From Acidobacteriota bacterium (GTDB taxonomy: Bacteria > Acidobacteriota > Terriglobia > UBA7540): 21,521 nucleotides of DNA. Both the position numbers and the translations under genes were made by a program. Below, piece by piece: positions 15,344-21,521 of the stretch. Every line of letters begins with the position of its first letter. Within the stretch, counting starts at the first letter, position 1. The DNA lies in NCBI GenBank assembly GCA_021827245.1, contig JAKAWN010000061.1, positions 1-21,521 of the forward strand, in the 5' to 3' direction. Below the pieces are notes generated by a model. It did no database searches and was not told the origin of the DNA. It was given only the letters and a program-made list of their open reading frames with translations.

Positions 15344-15376
15344 AACAAGAACTTCGTGTATTGTTCGGAGGGCGAA

Positions 15377-16627
15377 TTGAATCAGCGGGTCGTGGTGACA
15401 GGCATCGGCGCGGTAAGCCCCAACGGCATTGGCCGCGAGGCCTTCTGGGCGGCAACACGCCAGGGCAGAAGCGGAATCCGCCGCATCCAGCGCTTTGATC
15501 CTTCCTGGCTCCCAGTTCAGATCGCCGGCGAAATTGTGGGATTTGAGCCAGCCCGTTACATAAGCGCAAAAGATGCCGATCATGTCAGCCGCGTTGTGCC
15601 ATTGGCGATTGCAGCGGCCGATGAAGCGATAACGGATGCCGGACTCAATCCGTCGCAGATGACTCTTGAAGATCGTCGCCGCGTCGCCGTTCTTCTTGGC
15701 TCTGGCGGCGGGGGCCAGGAATTTGTTGAGCACCAGTATGAGCTTTTCTATTTGGGACACGTGCGGCAGTGCAGCGTTTATACGGTCCCGTCGGCAACCA
15801 TAGGTACGCTTGCCAGTGAGATCTCCATGCATTTCGGCTTTCACGGCTTCAGCCATCTTATGTCGACGGGATGCACCTCATCGACGGACGCGATTGGATA
15901 TGCCGTGCAGAATATCCGTTGTGGCATGGGAGACGTAGTGATCTGTGGAGGAGCCGACGCTCCGCTGGCCCCGTTGATCGTGAAGGGTTTCACCCTGATG
16001 CGCATCCTGACCGCTTCCTGGAATAATCAGCCCGAGCGCGGCTCGCGCCCTTTCTCAGGGGATCGGGATGGCTTCGTGCTTGGCGAGGGCGCATGGATGT
16101 TCGTTCTGGAGAGTTACGAGCACGCGCAAGCGCGAGACGCGCGCATCTACGGCGAGATTTCCGGCTACGGCTCAACTTGCGAAGCCTTCCACCGGGTGCG
16201 CCTGGAGGAGAACGGCGAAGAGCCGGCTCGCGCCATGTGCCTGGCGATGGAACAGGCGGCAGTTGGACCAGAGCAGATTGACTATGTCAGCCTTCACGGC
16301 ACTTCTACGGTTCTCAACGACCGTATTGAAACCCGGGCGCTCAAGCTGGCTCTTGGCAAACGAGCTTACCACATTCCAGCCTCCTCACCGAAATCCATGA
16401 TCGGGCATCCTCAAGGAGCCTCTGGAGCGGCCGGACTGGCTACGACGTTGCTCGCGATACGGGACGGGTGTGTTGCCCCCACTCTCAATGTCGATGTTCC
16501 CGATCCCGATTGCGACTTGGACTACGTACCTCACCGGTCACGGGAAGTTGAAATTGAACATGCGATCTGCAACTGCATCGCTTTCGGCTCAAAGAACTCT
16601 GCGCTGGTTGTTTCACGGGTCGCGTAG
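15377..16627 (+). CDS. FabF-like beta-ketoacyl synthase
   Basis: A KAS-II-type condensing enzyme, 416 residues from the chosen start. The catalytic set is complete: Cys166 in LMSTGCTSSTDAIGYA, His308 in SLHGTSTVLND, Lys339 in SSPKSMIGH and His344 in the same block. The usual GFGGTN near the C-terminus is AFGSKN (about 402-407), which departs from housekeeping FabF and suggests a specialised enzyme. The start is taken as TTG at 15377 because GGAGG lies 5 bases upstream and the protein then begins MNQRVVVTGIG as in the family; a GTG at 15356 would add seven residues. It is 15 bp upstream of a methyltransferase gene, forming an operon with it and a flavoprotein. It needs an acyl carrier protein, and none is visible in the window. 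Probably secondary metabolism rather than fatty-acid synthesis. Confidence 0.92.
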   Translation: MNQRVVVTGIGAVSPNGIGREAFWAATRQGRSGIRRIQRFDPSWLPVQIAGEIVGFEPARYISAKDADHVSRVVPLAIAAADEAITDAGLNPSQMTLEDRRRVAVLLGSGGGGQEFVEHQYELFYLGHVRQCSVYTVPSATIGTLASEISMHFGFHGFSHLMSTGCTSSTDAIGYAVQNIRCGMGDVVICGGADAPLAPLIVKGFTLMRILTASWNNQPERGSRPFSGDRDGFVLGEGAWMFVLESYEHAQARDARIYGEISGYGSTCEAFHRVRLEENGEEPARAMCLAMEQAAVGPEQIDYVSLHGTSTVLNDRIETRALKLALGKRAYHIPASSPKSMIGHPQGASGAAGLATTLLAIRDGCVAPTLNVDVPDPDCDLDYVPHRSREVEIEHAICNCIAFGSKNSALVVSRVA

Positions 16628-16641
16628 GACTGCTTTTATCC

Positions 16642-17325
16642 ATGCTTCGCGTTCCTTCACAAGAGTGGCTGGACGATGACCTCGGCACGCCCGGGGAAAT
16701 CCGTCAGAGTTTTGACGACCTGTGGCGAATTAATCGCTGGCTGGGAGGCGTCTCGGGTTGCCTTCATCTGCTGGACCGGTATTTCGCCCGCCGAGGTTCC
16801 CGGCGTGCACGCATACTGGATGTCGGCGCGGGCGATTCGCGCCTGGCGGGCCGGCTTCGGGCCGAACTGGCGCGTCGCAATCGCAGTGTGGAATTTGTGG
16901 CCCTCGACCGGCGTCTCAGCCACCTGCGGAATGGTAACCATTCGTCGGGCAAACTATCCAAGATTGTTGCCGATGTCTCCAAGCTTCCTTTTCGGGAGAA
17001 GAGTTTTGAGGTGGTCATCTGCAATCTGTTTCTGCACCACTTCTCCGAGGGCGAAGCTGTGCAATTGCTGCAGCGCCTTGCCGGGGTAGCTTCCGAGGCG
17101 GTGCTGATCAATGATCTCGAACGGCATCCGCTCCCTTACGTCTTTATCCGCCTCGCCTGGCCGTTTGCGCGCAGCCGACTCACACGGCATGACGGTGCAG
17201 CCAGCGTACGTCAAGCCTATACCAAGGATGAGCTCGAAACGCTGGCCAGCCGTGCCGGCTTCAAGGAATTTGAGGTCGAACGGCTTCCGGCCTTTCGCCT
17301 TGGACTCGCACTATGGAAAATTTGA
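16642..17325 (+). CDS. Class I SAM-dependent methyltransferase
   Basis: 227 residues. Motif I is RILDVGAGDSRLAG (about 57-70), the acidic residue of the next strand is in VALDRR (about 86-91), ADVSKLPF marks the adenine side (about 110-117), and VVICNLFLHHF (about 124-134) is the motif before the substrate pocket. The N-terminal DDDLGTPGEIRQSFDDLWRINR segment resembles methyltransferases found beside polyketide synthases and flavoproteins in quinone- or resorcinol-type clusters. No signal peptide. The stop codon overlaps the next gene by 13 bp, so translation is probably coupled. The substrate is likely a hydroxylated or ring carbon of the ketosynthase product; this is inference. Confidence 0.87.
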   Translation: MLRVPSQEWLDDDLGTPGEIRQSFDDLWRINRWLGGVSGCLHLLDRYFARRGSRRARILDVGAGDSRLAGRLRAELARRNRSVEFVALDRRLSHLRNGNHSSGKLSKIVADVSKLPFREKSFEVVICNLFLHHFSEGEAVQLLQRLAGVASEAVLINDLERHPLPYVFIRLAWPFARSRLTRHDGAASVRQAYTKDELETLASRAGFKEFEVERLPAFRLGLALWKI

Positions 17326-18485
17326 GTTTGGATTCCGGCATTCTGGATTTGGCAATTGCAGGCGGGGGACCCGCAGGAACCGCCGCTGCGCTTGAGTCCA
17401 GGCGGCATGGTTTGCAAGTGGCCATCTGGGACCGAGATCACTTCCCGCGCGACAAAGTGTGCGGCGAGTTCATTTCTCCTGAAATTCTCCCTTTGCTGCA
17501 AACCGAGATTCCTGAATGCGTGGCACGCGGGACTGTCATACATCACGCCGAGTTTATTTCGCAAAATGGTCTGACGAAGGCTTTTCGCCTGCCTGGCCCG
17601 GCTTTGGGATTATCACGTCTCACTCTGGATGCCACGTTGTGGGAAGCTGTAAAAGCGGCTGGCATCGAGGTGCATGAAAGCGAATGCGTCCGCAGGGTAC
17701 GGAAGCTGGCTCCGGGCCACGGCCAAGCAAACATGTGGGAAATCGAAACGACCGGCCCGACTGTGAGGAAAGCGAAGGCGTTGATTATTGCCTGCGGGCG
17801 ATGGTGGAGGATTGAGGGATTATCTTCGCCGGCCTGCGAGACCGAGTCCGCAAGATCGTGCGATTGGATTGGTGCGAAAGCCCACTTTGCCGGTATTTTA
17901 CCGCGGGACAAAGTTGAAATGTATTTCTTCAATGAAGGGTACTGCGGGCTGGCTCCCGTTGAGGGTGACATTTATAACGTCTGCTGCCTGATTCGCCGCA
18001 AGCGGATTCGCGAATGCGGTGGGGAGGGAATGAATGATTTCTCCTCTTGGATAGTGAAACTGTCCCACCATCCTGCGCTCAAAGCGCGACTGAGCGGGAC
18101 GGCGCAAGTTTCACCGGTGGTTACAACGGCGCCGGTTAATCTGGTGCGTGGGAAAGCGGCACAAGAAGGTGCTCTGATGGTGGGCGACGCTTCAGGATTT
18201 CTCGATCCCTTCACCGGAGAGGGCATTTCTATGGCCCTCCACAGTGGGAGATTGGCGGCACAGGCAATCGAAAAATCACTACAGGAAGGCCGCGGTGACG
18301 TGCAGGCGACTGAATATTACCGGGAGAGCCTGACACATGCTGTCCGTCGAAGTTACAAAATAGCGGCGCTGGTACGAGGTCTTCTCCACCGCCCGGCTTG
18401 GGTTCAGGGGCTGGCCACGGCACCGCTTCCGTGGATCGGGAGGAGGCTCGTTCGTGAGACGCGCTGGCGAGAAATCAGGAATTAA
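17313..18485 (+). CDS. FAD-dependent oxidoreductase of the FPRDKVCGE type
   Basis: 390 residues, same superfamily as the protein at 13204 but clearly a separate paralogue. GGGPAGTAAALESRRHG gives the FAD-binding fold (about 17-33), FPRDKVCGEFISPE follows at 44-57, and the GD motif VGDASGFLDPFTGEGISMAL is at about 290-309. The FPRDKVCGEFISPE block is the form seen in flavoproteins of type III polyketide synthase operons, where they oxidise or hydroxylate the ring. It overlaps the methyltransferase gene by 13 bp. It ends the operon; a strong terminator follows about 50 bp downstream. No signal peptide, although residues 11-19 are hydrophobic as expected for the dinucleotide fold. Confidence 0.87.
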   Translation: MENLSLDSGILDLAIAGGGPAGTAAALESRRHGLQVAIWDRDHFPRDKVCGEFISPEILPLLQTEIPECVARGTVIHHAEFISQNGLTKAFRLPGPALGLSRLTLDATLWEAVKAAGIEVHESECVRRVRKLAPGHGQANMWEIETTGPTVRKAKALIIACGRWWRIEGLSSPACETESARSCDWIGAKAHFAGILPRDKVEMYFFNEGYCGLAPVEGDIYNVCCLIRRKRIRECGGEGMNDFSSWIVKLSHHPALKARLSGTAQVSPVVTTAPVNLVRGKAAQEGALMVGDASGFLDPFTGEGISMALHSGRLAAQAIEKSLQEGRGDVQATEYYRESLTHAVRRSYKIAALVRGLLHRPAWVQGLATAPLPWIGRRLVRETRWREIRN

Positions 18486-18535
18486 AGTTCAGTTAAGCAA
18501 GCTGGACTGAGAGTAACAACACGCGGCCCAAAAGA

Positions 18536-18574
18536 GAAAGCCCCGGGTCAAATTGCGTCGAGCCCGGGGCTTTC
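18536..18574. terminator. Bidirectional intrinsic terminator
   Basis: GAAAGCCCCGGG (18536-18547) pairs perfectly with CCCGGGGCTTTC (18563-18574) around a 15-base loop. The stem ends in AAAG/CTTT on both sides, giving a short U-tract for either strand. It sits between convergent genes, the flavoprotein operon ending at 18485 and the RNase gene ending at 18635. Confidence 0.85.
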
Positions 18575-18634
18575 GTGATTCGATGAGTTTTGAAGTTGCA
18601 CGGATATCCAGCGGGCAGTGCCGGATCCCCGTCG

Positions 18635-21202
18635 TCAAAAGATTTCGAACCGCTCCTGGTGGACGGTCGGGTCGCTCTTAACGACGAGATTCTTGTGGGT
18701 GAGCGATTCGATTTCCGTGATGAGCGTTCCGTCCTTGGATTTCAACGCTTGGGCCACCTCAGGGTTGACCCGCAGCGTCATCGTCTTGCCGTCGATTTCG
18801 CTGGCCATTTTCCGCGCCTCGGCCAGGATTTCGTTGGAAATGGTGGTGACGGATTTGACCCAGCCCGACCCGCTGCAGTACGTACAAGGGTCACAAAGAG
18901 TCCGTTCCAACGATTGTTTGACGCGCTTGCGGGTCACCGCCACCAGGCCAAAGTCATTGAAAGAAAGCACCTTGGTTGGAGCCCGGTCGCGGCGCAGGGC
19001 TTCTTCCAAAGCCTGCACAACCTTGTTGCGGTTGCGGCGCTCATCCATGTCAATGAAATCGATCACGATGATCCCGCCCAGATCGCGCAACCGAATCTGC
19101 CTTACGATTTCATTGACAGCATCAATGTTGGTTTTGACGATAGTGTCTTCAAGCCTGTTTGTCTTCCCGACATATTTGCCGGTATTCACATCTATGGCTA
19201 CCAGCGCCTCCGTCTGGTTGATGACGATATAGCCGCCTGATTTTAACCATACCTTCGGCCTGAGGGCCTTTTCGATCTCCTCCTCGATCCCATGCTCTTC
19301 GAACAGCGGTGTCTGTCTTGTGTGAAGTTTGGCACATCCGAGGAGCGATGGCTGGAGCCGATTGATAAACTCCACGACGCGTTCGTAGTCTGCCTCATTA
19401 TCAAGCCAGATGGACTTGAAGTCCGGCGCCACCAGGTCGCGCATCAGGCGCTGTGCCAGGTCGAGGTCCCGATACAAGAGCGCCGGCGCCTTCACTTGCT
19501 CTGCGCGGTTGCGGATCTCGTTCCAAAGATTGGTCAGGAATTTCAGGTCAGCTTTGATTTCGTCGTCCGAGCGGCCCTCGCCGGCCGTGCGGACGATAAA
19601 CCCGCCCGTCAGCGAACCCTTGTTCTCAAGAATGATATTCCTCAATCGCAGGCGTTCCTGTTCTGAAGAGATTTTCCGCGAAACCCCGATGTGCGAAATC
19701 GTCGGCATGTAGACAATGTATCGCCCCGGCAAGGCCACGTGAGAAGTAATCCGTGCGCCCTTGGTCCCAAGCGGCTCCTTGGCGATCTGGACGATGATTT
19801 CCTGCCCTTCTTTCAGAAGCTCGGAAATCTGTAACCCTTGTTGACCGCCGGCGCGTGTGGACTCGCGTTCGCGGGGAGCATTCCGGCGGGAGTGCCTGCC
19901 GGCGCGGCGGCCTCGGCGTCCCCGGCGCGGCGCGAAGTGCGGCCGCGAATGCGGTTCACGCAGGGTATAAGATCGCTCGGAAGATTCATCACCTGCCTCA
20001 GTAGTCTCGGAGGCCTGCTCTGGTCCCTCGGAATTGTCTTCTTCTCCGGACTCGCTTTCGGAAGCCGAAGTTTCCAGCCGGGTTTCGGCGCCCGATTCAT
20101 CCGATGCCGCTTCGCCCGCTTGTCCAGCTTCCTCGCCGACCGCCAGCTCAAAGTCCGGCAGGTTTTCCGGAGCTTCCGGGACATCGTATGTCGTGTGCAG
20201 TTGATCCTCCGCTCCTCCTTCCGCGGCCTCAGCCGAGGCTGAGGAAGCTTCAGGAACAGGGGTGAAAAACCGCTGCGAATCTGTCTGTGAGCTCTTCTCT
20301 CCGGCTTCCGCGTATCCTTCCCCTTGCACTTCGGCCAAGGTTTCTTCAGTTTGGAGACTTTTGGAGGGATAGGCATCATGCTCGATGTTGTCGGACCCAG
20401 GCATCTCTGGAGCGGATGCAGGCTCCGAGGCAGACCCATAGCTGGAGGCCTGCCGTGTGGCGTCAAGTGAGGCTGAGTCTTCTGTGGACGAGTGACTGTA
20501 TTTTGCCAATGACTCGCCCGGAAGAATTTCGAAATCCTCGGAAGCTCGCGCTGGCGCTGGCGCAGGCTCCTCAGGCGCAGCCGGGTGCGGCTCAGAGTAG
20601 CGGGTGTGCCTACGCTCGCCGAAGCCGCCTCGTCCGTGCCTGCGGTGCCGCCGGCCACGATGCGAGCGCCGGCCAGGTCCCCTTTCGTCGCCCGGACCTC
20701 CCAAGGAGGAGCCGGGCAGGCGCCCGCCGGACGGTTCTGATGCCATGGTTTCTGCTGCGCCCGCAACGGAACTTTTCCTCGGCATTGACGATTCGTCTGC
20801 GGTCCTGCCGTTTTTTGGGAGGGCCTCCGTTTGGCCGGCGCCCTCAGCCTGTTCCTGACGCGCACCGCCCTTCTCACCCGTTTCAGGCGCCGCTGGTAAG
20901 CCTTGAGGTTCAACCTCAATTGTGGCACCTCGCGTCTGGGATTCGTTCAGGGCGCCTTCAAACTCATCCTGATCCTGGAGAGAGAAATCGGATACATACA
21001 GGAATGCATCCCTTTCCAGGCCGATGTCGACAAACGCTGACTGCATTCCGGGAAGGACCCGGTTGACACGGCCTTTGTAAATGCCGCCGACCAAACCAAC
21101 GTCCGTATCGCGCTCGAAATAAACTTCAACCAACTGGCCGTCTTCACAAACAGCCACTTTCGTCTCGTGTGGAGACGATGAAATAAACATCTCCTTATTC
21201 AT
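18635..21202 (-). CDS. rng: Ribonuclease E/G with a long disordered insert in the S1 domain
   Basis: Endoribonuclease for mRNA decay and rRNA processing. 855 residues. The first half of the S1 domain (IYKGRVNRVLPGMQSAFVDIG, DAFLYVSDF) ends near 73; the second half resumes at about 458 with ISELLKEGQEIIVQIAKEP. E. coli has only about 20 residues between these points. The insert is Glu/Ser/Ala/Pro-rich with two Arg/Gly patches (about 177-201 and 424-451). The catalytic core is complete: metal-binding Asp671 (VAIDVNTG) and Asp715 (IVIDFIDM), equivalent to E. coli D303 and D346, and the zinc-link Cys773-Cys776 (CTYCSGSG). There is no long C-terminal scaffold as in E. coli RNase E. AAGGAG lies 5 bases before the ATG. 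A small leader hairpin (TCCGC-TTTC-GCGGA, minus strand, 21240-21253) and terminators upstream suggest an independent transcript. Confidence 0.95.
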   Translation of the reverse strand: MNKEMFISSSPHETKVAVCEDGQLVEVYFERDTDVGLVGGIYKGRVNRVLPGMQSAFVDIGLERDAFLYVSDFSLQDQDEFEGALNESQTRGATIEVEPQGLPAAPETGEKGGARQEQAEGAGQTEALPKNGRTADESSMPRKSSVAGAAETMASEPSGGRLPGSSLGGPGDERGPGRRSHRGRRHRRHGRGGFGERRHTRYSEPHPAAPEEPAPAPARASEDFEILPGESLAKYSHSSTEDSASLDATRQASSYGSASEPASAPEMPGSDNIEHDAYPSKSLQTEETLAEVQGEGYAEAGEKSSQTDSQRFFTPVPEASSASAEAAEGGAEDQLHTTYDVPEAPENLPDFELAVGEEAGQAGEAASDESGAETRLETSASESESGEEDNSEGPEQASETTEAGDESSERSYTLREPHSRPHFAPRRGRRGRRAGRHSRRNAPRERESTRAGGQQGLQISELLKEGQEIIVQIAKEPLGTKGARITSHVALPGRYIVYMPTISHIGVSRKISSEQERLRLRNIILENKGSLTGGFIVRTAGEGRSDDEIKADLKFLTNLWNEIRNRAEQVKAPALLYRDLDLAQRLMRDLVAPDFKSIWLDNEADYERVVEFINRLQPSLLGCAKLHTRQTPLFEEHGIEEEIEKALRPKVWLKSGGYIVINQTEALVAIDVNTGKYVGKTNRLEDTIVKTNIDAVNEIVRQIRLRDLGGIIVIDFIDMDERRNRNKVVQALEEALRRDRAPTKVLSFNDFGLVAVTRKRVKQSLERTLCDPCTYCSGSGWVKSVTTISNEILAEARKMASEIDGKTMTLRVNPEVAQALKSKDGTLITEIESLTHKNLVVKSDPTVHQERFEIF

Positions 21203-21397
21203 GGAAACTCCTTATTGTGGGACAATCGGCAAGGATCAATCCGCGAAAGCGGAGATCAACTTCGAGTGTCCCTGGCCCGGTCGCACACGCTTGTTGTTCC
21301 CGACCAAATCCTCGACCACCCTCCCTTAACCTCTTGAGGACAAGGGCATTGGGCAGAACCGCGCGCCGCGGGCAGGTGTGCCCCGGCCATGTATTTC

Positions 21398-21422
21398 AAA
21401 AAGTACGGCTGCTTTGAGCCGC
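21398..21422 (-). terminator. Intrinsic terminator candidate upstream of the RNase gene
   Basis: On the minus strand GCGGCT-CAAAGC-AGCCGT forms a 6-bp stem (one G-U pair) followed by AC and five T. It would end a minus-strand transcript coming from beyond the right edge. Confidence 0.5.
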
Positions 21423-21433
21423 GTGTAAAACTT

Positions 21434-21447
21434 GGGTCCGAAGACCC
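21434..21447 (-). terminator. UUCG-tetraloop hairpin, possible first terminator of a tandem
   Basis: On the minus strand GGGTC-TTCG-GACCC is a 5-bp stem closed by the very stable C(UUCG)G tetraloop, followed by AAGTTTTA. The T-run is short, so it may act together with the next hairpin 12 bases downstream. Confidence 0.4.
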
Positions 21448-21488
21448 ATTCAAAATATCGCTGCCACTTCCGGTAATCATAGTGCTAG

Positions 21489-21521
21489 CTAATTCACGAA
21501 CCGCTGCATCTTGACGCTCAT
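21489..21521 (-). other. Possible 3' end of an upstream minus-strand gene
   Basis: A frame open to the window edge ends SVKMQRFVN followed by TAG at 21489-21491, then the two terminator-like hairpins. Too short to identify. In 21203-21488 no gene can be supported; short frames on both strands have no recognisable content. Confidence 0.2.

Noticed and set aside
15077..15856. A 259-codon open frame antisense to YceI and the ketosynthase
   Set aside because: It overlaps two strongly recognised genes and shows no domain; it is a shadow frame.
18590..19240. Two long open frames antisense to the RNase E/G core
   Set aside because: They mirror conserved catalytic coding sequence and have no motifs of their own.
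19813..20928. A 371-codon open frame overlapping the RNase E/G insert on the same strand
   Set aside because: It exists because the insert is low-complexity and GC-rich; its Arg/Pro-rich product has no recognisable domain or good start, and the RNase frame continues intact on both sides.
21389..21514. A 41-codon plus-strand frame near the right edge
   Set aside because: It has no ribosome binding site and spans the terminator-like hairpins, so it is probably chance.

Overview
The window reads as ordinary chromosome of a GC-rich, Gram-negative-type bacterium. It has Sec signal peptides, a lipoprotein with a lipobox, and AGGAGG-type ribosome binding sites. The most likely source is a member of the Acidobacteriota (for example a soil Terriglobia-type genome). 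That is inferred from the gene mix: folate-dependent TrmFO, a dprA-topA-trmFO neighbourhood, a large RNase E/G with an internal disordered insert, an HPF-cold-shock fusion, and several secreted alpha/beta hydrolases. There is no rRNA gene or other decisive marker. I see no rRNA, tRNA, CRISPR array, phage or transposase gene.

Left block (1-7734), all on the minus strand. In order of transcription: a small membrane protein, dprA, topA, an SMP-30/gluconolactonase-type lipoprotein, a secreted MetX-like alpha/beta hydrolase, and trmFO (cut by the left edge). dprA-topA-trmFO is a conserved order in many bacteria. Here a 214-bp palindromic-ended repeat separates dprA from topA, and two secreted-enzyme genes separate topA from trmFO. 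trmFO appears to have its own extended -10 promoter and almost no leader.

Central block (7735-10774). A putative stress or dormancy group: a cytidylate-kinase-like protein, a small conserved-looking unknown on the opposite strand, an HPF/RaiA-cold-shock fusion, and a COG1926-type phosphoribosyltransferase. The two divergent intergenic regions of this group carry three GTGA-N6-TCAC palindromes typical of CRP/FNR-family operators. This suggests joint control by a regulator encoded elsewhere.

Metabolic block (10837-13058). A secreted BD-FAE-like esterase (TTG start) converges on the previous group. A short signal-peptide-like ORF and nagB follow on the plus strand.

Biosynthetic block (13204-18485), all on the plus strand. 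A geranylgeranyl-reductase-like flavoprotein, a secreted YceI protein, then a tight operon of a FabF-like ketosynthase, a SAM methyltransferase and a second flavoprotein that overlaps the methyltransferase by 13 bp. It resembles the type III PKS / methyltransferase / flavoprotein operons that make alkyl-quinones, but a type II-style ketosynthase takes the place of the type III enzyme and no acyl carrier protein is visible. It ends at a strong bidirectional terminator.

Right block (18635-21521). An 855-residue RNase E/G on the minus strand has its S1 domain split by about 385 disordered residues. Tandem terminator-like hairpins upstream separate it from whatever precedes it past the right edge.
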